Positions 6,810 to 12,100 of a stretch of 12,100 nt of DNA are shown here, piece after piece (position 1 is the first letter of the stretch; each line of letters starts with the position of its first letter). The stretch is from an archaeon (GTDB lineage: Archaea; Thermoproteota; Nitrososphaeria; Nitrososphaerales; JACAEJ01). The notes beneath the pieces are model-generated. The model had not been told where the DNA came from. It did not search any database and was given only the letters and a program-made list of their open reading frames with translations. The position numbers were made by a program, and so were the translations under genes. Location of the stretch: NCBI GenBank assembly GCA_024256265.1, contig JACGUK010000033.1, forward strand, positions 1 through 12,100. The letters run 5' to 3'.

Positions 6810-7022
6810 GTGGGAGTTCAGATAAGTGGTCTTGATTGCGCCAAAAGAAAGGTATATGGTGAGGAAGTCAAAGTGTCAATTCAAGCTCGTACTGATGTGG
6901 ACCTAGATCGACTTTGCTGTAAGTTTTCCATCGACGAAAATATAAAAGCAAGAGTAACTATAATTGAAGCGGGGAAAGTGAACCATAAGGAGGGAAATCA
7001 TGTCACTTGTACCGTATTTTGA
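6810..7022 (+). CDS. Possible small protein or domain fragment, 70 residues, GTG start
   Basis: The frame starts with GTG and overlaps the methyltransferase start by 23 bases. The residues (YGEEVKVSIQARTDVDLD, then NIKARVTIIEAGKV) alternate hydrophobic and polar in the way of beta strands, as in an immunoglobulin-like sandwich, and look more like protein than noise. It could be a truncated piece of a larger surface protein. No good ribosome binding site is at the proper distance: AGGAG at 6791-6795 is 14 bases ahead, inside a small hairpin GTAGG-CCTAC. If it is not a gene, 6674-6999 is 326 bases without coding, holding only the T-tracts and that hairpin. Confidence 0.35.
   Translation: MGVQISGLDCAKRKVYGEEVKVSIQARTDVDLDRLCCKFSIDENIKARVTIIEAGKVNHKEGNHVTCTVF
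6988..6994 (+). promoter_or_regulatory. Strong ribosome binding site for the methyltransferase
   Basis: AGGAGGG, five bases ahead of the ATG at 7000, is nearly a full match to the 16S anti-Shine-Dalgarno and confirms this start. It lies within the end of the preceding possible ORF, as in translational coupling. Confidence 0.7.
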
Positions 7023-7599
7023 ATTAGGTTTATGGAACGCCTGGATTTTCATGCTCTATTTTCCGTTACATCCTCTTCTGTTTCTCCTAGTCGATAAAGC
7101 GGTGGGGGTGGGGAATATAATGAAGAAGATGGCAACTCCTATTTATAGTACGAAGACTGAGAAGAGAATCTTCTACGGCTTTTTCCTCATTCTGGTTCTC
7201 GCCTTCATATACTCTGTCTTCCTGCCGTTACAATTGGGGACGGCGTGGTTCTACGTAGGTCTTCCCATTTATCTAGTAGGGTTGCTTATCATTATAGTAG
7301 CTATCGTGAACATTGCTACTGCCCCATATGGTGAGCCGTTTACCAAAGGAGCATATCGCTATTCAAGACATCCGATGTATCTCGGACAGATTCTAACGCT
7401 TATAGGGGTGACTATAGCTTCGGCTTCATGGGTTTTCTTGTTGCTGTCGATTGCACTGATGATTTTGAGCCATCTCGTTACAATTCCTGAAGAACGGCTC
7501 TGTCTCGAGAGTTACGGCGACGCCTATCGGGAATATATGGATAGGACCTCGAGATGGATAGGAATACCTAAGTCAAGCAAAAACAAGCGAGAAGATTAG
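7000..7599 (+). CDS. Membrane methyltransferase of the PEMT/isoprenylcysteine carboxyl methyltransferase (ICMT) superfamily
   Basis: The product is 199 residues with about five hydrophobic segments (10-31, 57-78, 83-105, and two within 128-160). The C-terminal half holds the family signature: G117-AYRYSRHPMYLG, with the R-H-P-x-Y that helps bind S-adenosylmethionine, followed after two helices by P163-EERLCLESYGDAYREY, with the paired glutamates and the YxxY ending. Such enzymes methylate lipids or prenylated cysteines from inside the membrane. In archaea the substrate is usually unknown, and neighbours here do not reveal one. It lies within the tRNA-Glu-bounded island, and its codons are richer in G and C than those of nearby housekeeping genes, consistent with transfer. 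Confidence 0.85.
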   Translation: MSLVPYFELGLWNAWIFMLYFPLHPLLFLLVDKAVGVGNIMKKMATPIYSTKTEKRIFYGFFLILVLAFIYSVFLPLQLGTAWFYVGLPIYLVGLLIIIVAIVNIATAPYGEPFTKGAYRYSRHPMYLGQILTLIGVTIASASWVFLLLSIALMILSHLVTIPEERLCLESYGDAYREYMDRTSRWIGIPKSSKNKRED

Positions 7600-7663
7600 A
7601 TGGTTCACTGTTCGGGGGCTTATTTTATCAATAAAGGGTCAATGGATGAAAATCTAGAAGAGT

Positions 7664-7939
7664 TCACCCCTCTTTTTTGCTTTTAGCTTCTATGGCATCT
7701 AAAAAATGCACAGCCAATGCCCAAGCAATCCAACTGGCTATGCCTGTCAAGCAAAAAACGATTGACAGCAGTAACCAAGATGTTGATTCTAAGACGAGAG
7801 TGATGTTCATAGCATCGCTAATAACCCCAAATACAGCGAATGCAATACCAAGTAGCCAAAAAACGAAACCCCCATCGCAATGTGCCCCACCAGCAGCTAT
7901 TATCTCTTTACGCTTCATCGCGCACTTTCTTAACCTCAT
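7664..7939 (-). CDS. Hypothetical two-helix membrane protein, 91 residues
   Basis: I do not recognise the family. The N-terminus is short and basic (MRLRKCAMKRK), followed by two hydrophobic stretches (about 24-42 and 54-80) and a charged tail (DAIEAKSKKEG), so it should sit in the membrane with its basic end in the cytoplasm. Cysteines are at 6, 21 and 63. The start at 7939 is chosen because the AAAGGAGGTG at 7949-7958 is then eight bases from the ATG; the in-frame ATG at 7948 is too close and the one at 7990 has no such site. It converges with the methyltransferase gene, 64 bases apart. The strong ribosome site and plausible topology make it likely to be real. Confidence 0.65.
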   Translation of the reverse strand: MRLRKCAMKRKEIIAAGGAHCDGGFVFWLLGIAFAVFGVISDAMNITLVLESTSWLLLSIVFCLTGIASWIAWALAVHFLDAIEAKSKKEG

Positions 7940-7948
7940 GGGAGACAT

Positions 7949-7958
7949 CACCTCCTTT
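7949..7958 (-). promoter_or_regulatory. Consensus ribosome binding site that decides the start of the two-helix protein
   Basis: The minus strand reads AAAGGAGGTG, which with the next two bases is a complete anti-Shine-Dalgarno match. Its distance selects the ATG at 7939 and not the ATG at 7948. Confidence 0.7.
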
Positions 7959-8093
7959 CTTAATAGTCGAACTCTCAGTCTTGTTAACATGCATTAATAA
8001 CTGTTCTGCGCGCGTTAGGAAAAGCAGGAATAGTATACCCAATCAGAAAAAATAGGCAACCCCGATAATTTAAACCGATATTTAAAGCTAGGT

Positions 8094-8104
8094 CGGAGCA
8101 CCAA
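8094..8104 (+). repeat. Distal copy of the tRNA-Glu 3'-end repeat (putative att site)
   Basis: CGGAGCACCAA is identical to 6664-6674 and in the same orientation, 1430 bases further on. The base just before differs (T at 8093, C at 6663). Only the end of a tRNA is present, with no other tRNA arms, so it is not a tRNA pseudogene. Confidence 0.6.
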
Positions 8105-8197
8105 ACTACAAAAAAGATGTTACAGATACCAAACAAAAACATAAAAGGCTAAAGGACAATAGAATGCTAAGAGTACTGTAGATAAAGAGGTTTCAAT

Positions 8198-9400
8198 TTG
8201 AGGGTGATACTTTACACAGGTAAAGGAGGAACAGGAAAGTCTGTAATAGCTTGCGCTACTGGGTTGAAGACTGCAAGCATAGGATATGAAACTCTTATAG
8301 TATCATCTGACCCAGCTCATACATTAGTGGATGCTTTGGAGAAGAAGGTAACGGATTTGCCAACAAAAGTTTCTGAAAACTTGTGGGCAACTCAGATAGA
8401 TCCAATTAAAGAGATGCAGAAGAACTACGCTGTAATTCAGGAGTGGTTAACATCTCTTCTTTCTGCCAAAGGCATAGAAGAGACTCTAGCTTATGAGATA
8501 GCCTCATTGCCGGGTATGACTCATCTATTTGCCCTCCTCAAGATCGAAGAATTAGCAAAAGAGAAACAGTTCGATGTTATAATCCTCGATACAATCCCGT
8601 CTGGTGAAGCCCTCAGATATCTATACTTTCCCAAACTTTTCGGAAGCATAAGTAGAAAGCTGATAAGCCTGGTAGGTTCGATAGCAAGCATAGCAAGAGT
8701 CATAGAGCCTATTATAGGGCTACCTACGCCAAAAAAAGAGGTCTTCAAATCCGAGGTGGAGTTAATAAAGAGACTTGAAAAGTTAGGAGACATTCTTAAA
8801 GATGCTGATATTACGAGTTTAAGGCTAATAGCTAACCCTGATGCTTTCAGCATTGAAAATACGAGAAGGGCTTTGATGCTCTCAAGCCTCCATGGGCTAA
8901 ATGTAGATTTAGCCATCATCAACAAGATCATACCAGAAAAAGTGAACGATCCATACTTTAGCAAATGGATAGGACTTCAGAAAAAGTACCTATCAGAGGC
9001 TGAGGCAAGCTTCTACCCTCTTCCAATAAAGAAGTTGATGCTCTTCGATTCAGAGCTAAAGGGTGTTGAGATGCTGAAAAGAAGCGGAGATGAACTATTT
9101 TGTGATGAAGATCCTACTAAGGTTTACTTTAAGGGCTCTCCCTTCAAGATCATCAGCGGAGAAAAAGATCTAACTCTGATAGTAAGAGTTCCCTTTGCAA
9201 GCAAAGAGGAGATAAATGATGTTGAAAGAATAGGGGATGAGCTCTTAGTCAAAGTGAGTACAGAAGTTGGGGATGTAGTAAAAGTTATACCACTTCCAAC
9301 AGCTACTCTTCGAATGAAACTCTCAAGAGCTAAGCTTTTAAACGATGAGCTACATATCATTTTTGTTGATGATTATGAGCGAGAGGGAAAAAGTCATTGA
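8198..9400 (+). CDS. ArsA/Get3-family ATPase with C-terminal HSP20-like domain
   Basis: The product is 400 residues. The deviant Walker A loop is G8-KGGTGKS, switch I is S37-DPAHTL, and switch II is D131-TIPSGEALRYLYFP, all typical of this family. ANPDAFSIENTRRALMLSS followed by LNVDLAIINKIIPE is the adenine-side block. Residues about 322-390 (DLTLIVRVPF to DELHIIFVDD) form a beta-rich HSP20/alpha-crystallin-like domain known on many archaeal and bacterial ArsA homologues. The only cysteines are C19 and C302, so neither the arsenite-binding cysteines of ArsA nor the CxxC of eukaryotic/archaeal Get3 is evident. A role as a dimeric ATP-driven carrier of client proteins is more likely than arsenite export, but is inferred. 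Start: TTG at 8198 with AGAGG seven bases ahead. Confidence 0.9.
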   Translation: MRVILYTGKGGTGKSVIACATGLKTASIGYETLIVSSDPAHTLVDALEKKVTDLPTKVSENLWATQIDPIKEMQKNYAVIQEWLTSLLSAKGIEETLAYEIASLPGMTHLFALLKIEELAKEKQFDVIILDTIPSGEALRYLYFPKLFGSISRKLISLVGSIASIARVIEPIIGLPTPKKEVFKSEVELIKRLEKLGDILKDADITSLRLIANPDAFSIENTRRALMLSSLHGLNVDLAIINKIIPEKVNDPYFSKWIGLQKKYLSEAEASFYPLPIKKLMLFDSELKGVEMLKRSGDELFCDEDPTKVYFKGSPFKIISGEKDLTLIVRVPFASKEEINDVERIGDELLVKVSTEVGDVVKVIPLPTATLRMKLSRAKLLNDELHIIFVDDYEREGKSH

Positions 9401-9650
9401 TGATATCGTCAGGGGCATAGTGAAGCTGATGGCATTACCCTTCTCAGAAACTTTTGATAAGGTTTTCATAGAAACATTACCAAAAAAGTATGCTGAGCCT
9501 GCTGAGCATTTCATAAACGCAAGGATAGAGTTGTTAAGTGCATTTAAGAGCATCTTAGATAGGAGGATAGAGAGGCTAAATGAAATTAGAGAAAGGGTGA
9601 AAGAAAGAGCGGAAGAAGTTGCTAAAAAAGAGAAGGTCCAAGTAGAGTGA
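9375..9650 (+). CDS. Hypothetical 91-residue helical protein, overlapping the ArsA-like gene
   Basis: I do not recognise the family. The protein looks all-helical: an amphipathic N-terminal half (KVIDDIVRGIVKLMALPFSE, then AEPAEHFINARIELLSAFKS) and a highly charged C-terminal helix (RRIERLNEIRERVKERAEEV) likely to form a coiled coil. There is no membrane segment. The start is placed at the ATG at 9375, giving MSEREK; an earlier ATG at 9345 would add an unlikely hydrophobic peptide lying inside the ATPase gene. It overlaps the ATPase gene by 26 bases in another frame, so the two are almost certainly co-transcribed and translationally coupled. The protein is therefore a candidate partner or regulator of the ATPase. 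It ends 19 bases from the convergent kinase gene. Confidence 0.8.
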   Translation: MSEREKVIDDIVRGIVKLMALPFSETFDKVFIETLPKKYAEPAEHFINARIELLSAFKSILDRRIERLNEIRERVKERAEEVAKKEKVQVE

Positions 9651-9669
9651 ATTAATCAATAGGGTCTTG

Positions 9670-10440
9670 TTAGACTAAATTTAGCCTAGATAGGAGTTTT
9701 AGATAGTTCTCTTGATCTTTTTCTTCCTTATAATTCTTTATTGAATCTATTATAATCTTTTCATCCTCTATTCCTAGTATTTGCCTTAATTTCTTCGCCA
9801 TAGGTCCTCCTATGAACAAGTATTGCATTATTTTAGTCAAATTTGCAACCCTTCGACTTATGCTAGCGCTCTCAAAGTCTATTATCACAGGCTTCTCGGA
9901 GATGATTACGTGCTTTTTAGGATCGCTTAACTCTCCGTGATCTAAACCTAATTTATCCAAAGCGTAGCACTTATCCAATAGCTCTTTAAGGACTTTTCTA
10001 ACTCTTTCAACGCTTTGCTCTTCTATTCTCTTTAACCATTCTAAGATGCTATAGCCTTCTATAAACTCCATGAGAAGAAAATTCTCTGTCACTCCAAAAA
10101 GCTTTGGTCCTACATTAACAGAGTTAGCCATCAAGTGCATCTCAGCCTCTCTTTTCATGGAAATTCTATTCGCATCCATTCTTCTTATCTTTAAAGCGAA
10201 GACACCAAAATCAGTTAAAGCTTTAACAACTATGCTGACACAACCTTTCCCAACCACTCCTAGCTTGCCTATTTTTATCTTCCCTTCGAACAAGACGCTT
10301 TTGACTTTTAAAAGTTTGAGCTCATTAATTCTTTTAATAGCTGTTTCAAAATCTGGCTTAGGATAGCATAGCACGTTCACATAAAGTTCTTTGACTAGCT
10401 CGTCTATCTCCACTAATTCTGAAGATGTTTTAGATGACAA
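9670..10440 (-). CDS. Predicted serine/threonine protein kinase, RIO-like, COG2112 type
   Basis: The product is 256 residues. An N-terminal helical region (1-50) precedes a compact kinase fold: glycine loop LGVVGKGCVS (60-69), ATP lysine in FALKIRR (K84), a Glu in KREAEMH (E98 or E100), hinge LLMEFIEG (122-129), catalytic loop LDHGELSDPKKH (166-177), and metal-binding D188 in IIDFESAS. The family is archaeal and its substrate is unknown. The catalytic loop has HGE where kinases usually have HRD or HGD; I recall related archaeal proteins carrying HGQ, so this may be a family trait and not a defect. The start is TTG at 10440, supported by AAGGAGC eight bases ahead and by the absence of a nearer ATG. 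It is divergent from the prenyl synthase gene. Confidence 0.83.
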   Translation of the reverse strand: MSSKTSSELVEIDELVKELYVNVLCYPKPDFETAIKRINELKLLKVKSVLFEGKIKIGKLGVVGKGCVSIVVKALTDFGVFALKIRRMDANRISMKREAEMHLMANSVNVGPKLFGVTENFLLMEFIEGYSILEWLKRIEEQSVERVRKVLKELLDKCYALDKLGLDHGELSDPKKHVIISEKPVIIDFESASISRRVANLTKIMQYLFIGGPMAKKLRQILGIEDEKIIIDSIKNYKEEKDQENYLKLLSRLNLV

Positions 10441-10448
10441 TACTCTTG

Positions 10449-10455
10449 CTCCTTG
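10449..10455 (-). promoter_or_regulatory. Ribosome binding site supporting the TTG start of the kinase gene
   Basis: The minus strand reads AAGGAGC, eight bases ahead of TTG at 10440. A TATA-like TATTATATAG at 10459-10468 lies so close that, if used, transcription would start at the TTG and exclude this site; the TTTTAAAC near 10485-10492 would keep it. Both cannot act together. Confidence 0.5.
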
Positions 10456-10563
10456 ATCTATATAATATTTAGTAGTTAAAGCCGTTTAAAACAATTTAAC
10501 AAGAATTGTGAATATTAATACCAACCTAACGGTAGATTCATAAAGTTCTTCAGTAGAAAAGAG

Positions 10564-11619
10564 ATGGTAAAAAATATGGAATGGGAGAAGTCATTAGATC
10601 AATACGGTTCACTGATTGAGCGAAAACTCGAGAGCTATTTTTCTGATCTGATCCAAAATGCAAAGAATTATCATCCATTTATAGGGGAATTATACGATAA
10701 TATTCATGAATACTCTCTTAGAAAAGGAAAGAGGCTTGCTTCTTGCAGTGCTCTGTTATCTTATAAGGGATATACAGGAAAAATAGATGAAAACGTATTA
10801 AATGTATGCGTTGGGATCGAGCTTTACAGGCATTGCATACTTGTTCATGACGATCTTGTTGATAAGGATAAGTTTAGAAGGGGCGGGAAGTCTTTTCATA
10901 AGCTCTTTACAAATTATGATAGAAGGTTTGGAGAAGGAACAGCCATCTTCACTGGTGATTTGATCTTCGCTCTAGCATTACAATGTGTATCAAGGTCTAG
11001 TTTCTCTATAGAAAAGATAGATAAAGTGTTGAGCTTGCTCATAGAAGGTTATTGTGAAGTTAATGAGAGTCAGATACTAGATTTGCTATTCGAATATACT
11101 CATCCCAACGTTGCTGAGTGGTCTAAAATGGCTTATAAGAGGGCTGCATCACTATTTAAAGCGTCTATTCTCATTGGGGCTATCCTTGGTAATGCTCCTG
11201 AGCATGATATAAAATTGCTAAGGGATGCTACCACAAATATTGGCTATTCATTTGATATTCAAGATGATATAATAGACACTTTTGCAACAAAAGAGCAGTA
11301 TGGGAGAAAGCCTGGAGGAGACCTTATCCTTGGGAAGAAGCCTCTTCATATAATACTCATGCGCCAAAGAGCAAGCAAGGATGAATTAAAATTGCTGAAT
11401 AATATCAAGCAAAAAAGATACATCACGAATCATGAGCTTGAATCTATAAGGCAAGTTATTAGAAGGACTGAGGCTCTTAAATTTGCGAAGGAAGAGTCAA
11501 AAAGACATGCAGAAGTTGCCAAGAATTTGATCGCCAAGACTAGCATGAGTGATGAGATAAAGGATTTCTTCTCCTCTTTTATGAATTACGTAGAAGAGAG
11601 TTTAGACTGGTACAAATAA
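10564..11619 (+). CDS. Polyprenyl (geranylgeranyl/farnesyl-type) diphosphate synthase
   Basis: The product is 351 residues and condenses isopentenyl diphosphate with allylic diphosphates to make C15-C20 or longer chains for archaeal lipids and quinones. The sequence shows the substrate-binding KGKR (54-57), the first aspartate-rich motif H95-DDLVD followed by KDKFRRGG, ESQILD (168-173), the YKRAASLFKA helix (191-200), the second aspartate motif Q233-DDIID, and GGDLILGKKPLH. The fifth residue before the first motif is C91, where archaeal type I geranylgeranyl synthases usually have an aromatic residue that stops chain growth, so product length is open. The start is ATG at 10564, with a second ATG five codons on. 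TATA-like AATATTAATA lies at 10511-10520. Confidence 0.9.
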   Translation: MVKNMEWEKSLDQYGSLIERKLESYFSDLIQNAKNYHPFIGELYDNIHEYSLRKGKRLASCSALLSYKGYTGKIDENVLNVCVGIELYRHCILVHDDLVDKDKFRRGGKSFHKLFTNYDRRFGEGTAIFTGDLIFALALQCVSRSSFSIEKIDKVLSLLIEGYCEVNESQILDLLFEYTHPNVAEWSKMAYKRAASLFKASILIGAILGNAPEHDIKLLRDATTNIGYSFDIQDDIIDTFATKEQYGRKPGGDLILGKKPLHIILMRQRASKDELKLLNNIKQKRYITNHELESIRQVIRRTEALKFAKEESKRHAEVAKNLIAKTSMSDEIKDFFSSFMNYVEESLDWYK

Positions 11620-11640
11620 CAAATATCACTCTTAGGAAAG

Positions 11641-11649
11641 GTTATATAC
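11641..11649 (+). promoter_or_regulatory. TATA box that decides the start of the 11673 gene
   Basis: GTTATATAC is centred about 28 bases ahead of the ATG at 11673, so the transcript should start within a few bases of that codon. It is only about 10 bases from the ATG at 11655, which could not then be in the mRNA. The GAGG at 11664-11667 would be mostly outside a leaderless message. Confidence 0.65.
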
Positions 11650-11672
11650 CTTTTATGCTAATTGAGGTTAAG

Positions 11673-12050
11673 ATGTCTAGTAGAAAGAGACCCACGATAG
11701 TGAAGATACTGTTGGTCATCGTAATTATTACGAGCGTCCTGCCCATACTGGCTGGAACGATGATGCTGAGCGGCATGACCTTGCCCCAATACTTCTTCTT
11801 CTTTATGGAGGAGTGGCTTCTTAGCATAATCGCCGCCTTTCTTGTCTTGTTGGGACTGATCCGCCTTGTGCTGGCTTGGGGACTTTGGGGTGGCCATGGC
11901 TGGGCGTGGACCATAGCCCTCATCGTATCGATCGTAGGCATGATAATTGCGCTTGTCATCCTCCCAACAGGGATCGCTGGCGTCGTGTTAGACGGAATAG
12001 TATTATATTTGTTAATGCGTTCTGACACGAAGAGGTTCTGCGGTAAGTGA
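11673..12050 (+). CDS. Four-helix membrane protein of unknown function, GC-rich
   Basis: The product is 125 residues from ATG at 11673 (MSSRKRPTIVK), with a basic start, four hydrophobic segments and a basic tail ending in FCGK. The pattern of RPT at the start, a GLIRLVLAWGLWGGHGWAW loop and LLMRSDTKRFCGK at the end resembles a group of small archaeal membrane proteins I have seen annotated only as hypothetical or DUF; I cannot name it with certainty. The start is set by the TATA box. Base composition is unlike the neighbours: the line 11881-11940 has 36 G/C of 60, against 19 of 60 at 11221-11280 in the preceding gene, which suggests recent acquisition or strong codon constraint. It is separate from the synthase gene, with its own promoter. 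Confidence 0.75.
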   Translation: MSSRKRPTIVKILLVIVIITSVLPILAGTMMLSGMTLPQYFFFFMEEWLLSIIAAFLVLLGLIRLVLAWGLWGGHGWAWTIALIVSIVGMIIALVILPTGIAGVVLDGIVLYLLMRSDTKRFCGK

Positions 12051-12100
12051 ACTCTCCTTCATATTGATACCCGTCTTATCGCCAATCACTGCTATTGTTA

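Larger units (their letters stand above)
6664..8104. mobile_element. Small tRNA-Glu-bounded genomic island, about 1.43 kb, no integrase
   Basis: The segment lies directly downstream of tRNA-Glu and is bounded by an 11-bp direct repeat of the tRNA 3' end, the geometry left by tRNA-targeting integrases. Inside are a membrane methyltransferase, a two-helix membrane protein and a possible third ORF. Two of these genes have strong ribosome binding sites (AAGGAGGG, AAAGGAGGTG), unlike the leaderless gene at 4666. Base composition is higher in GC: the line 7501-7560 has 30 G/C of 60, against 19 of 60 at 11221-11280 in the synthase gene. No recombinase is present, so it would be a remnant or would have depended on an enzyme supplied elsewhere. 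The repeat is short, so chance cannot be excluded. Confidence 0.5.

Noticed and set aside
7677..8055. Plus-strand ORFs of 106 and 71 residues over the two-helix protein
   Set aside because: The minus-strand frame has a consensus ribosome site and coherent membrane helices; the plus frames have neither.
8080..8104. Second tRNA or tRNA pseudogene at the distal repeat
   Set aside because: Only the last 11 bases match a tRNA 3' end; no D, anticodon or T arm is present upstream.
8521..8964. 147-residue minus-strand ORF
   Set aside because: It lies wholly inside the ArsA-like gene, whose frame carries clear motifs; the serine/leucine-rich translation is a typical antisense shadow.
8198..9400. Arsenite-export ATPase (true ArsA)
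   Set aside because: Only two cysteines, at 19 and 302, are present, there is no ArsB or ArsR gene nearby, and the fused HSP20-like domain points to the wider Get3/ArsA-like group.
11642..12028. Minus-strand ORFs of 128 and 79 residues
   Set aside because: They are shadows of the GC-rich membrane protein, which has a proper TATA box and start on the other strand.
1..12100. CRISPR array, toxin-antitoxin or defence operon
   Set aside because: No regularly spaced repeats, Cas, restriction, or recognisable toxin-antitoxin pairs were seen; the small ORFs lack known toxin motifs.

Overview
This window is archaeal chromosomal DNA. The evidence is AT-rich TATA boxes about 25-30 bases ahead of starts (several implying leaderless transcripts), a tRNA gene with a 14-nt intron after position 37, and archaeal gene families: an Ogg2-type 8-oxoguanine glycosylase, a COG2112-type predicted kinase, an isoprenoid diphosphate synthase, the archaeal TIGR00300-type protein and a cobalamin-type ribonucleotide reductase. 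The lineage cannot be fixed by eye. The mix of families would fit a TACK-group archaeon such as Bathyarchaeia or a relative, but that is inference.

Layout: (a) 1-1889, minus, the N-terminal 629 residues of an adenosylcobalamin-type ribonucleotide reductase running off the left edge. It is divergent from (b) a TIGR00300/ornithine-cyclodeaminase-like gene, whose conserved N-terminus extends upstream of its first ATG and is joined to a good start only through a +1 shift in an A-run. (c) 3281-4493 holds small minus-strand genes (a 69-residue orphan, a 57-residue zinc ribbon, an eight-cysteine DUF2769-like protein) and an intron-containing CAT-anticodon tRNA. (d) 4666-6551 carries a 12-TM MFS transporter and the DNA glycosylase. 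(e) 6595-6673 is tRNA-Glu(UUC), with its 3' end repeated exactly (11 bp) at 8094-8104. The 1.4 kb between is a small, slightly GC-richer island with a PEMT/ICMT-type membrane methyltransferase, a two-helix membrane protein and perhaps one more ORF, and no integrase. (f) 8198-9650 holds an ArsA/Get3-type ATPase with a C-terminal HSP20-like domain, overlapping a 91-residue helical protein. (g) 9670-11619 has a minus-strand RIO-like kinase divergent from a polyprenyl diphosphate synthase. (h) 11673-12050 is a GC-rich four-helix membrane protein.

Most genes are ordinary housekeeping (nucleotide reduction, oxidised-base repair, lipid precursor synthesis, tRNAs). The least ordinary parts are the tRNA-Glu-bounded mini-island, the ArsA-HSP20 plus small-partner pair, and the cluster of small cysteine-rich proteins near 3.7-4.5 kb. 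No CRISPR array, rRNA, transposase or defence operon was seen.
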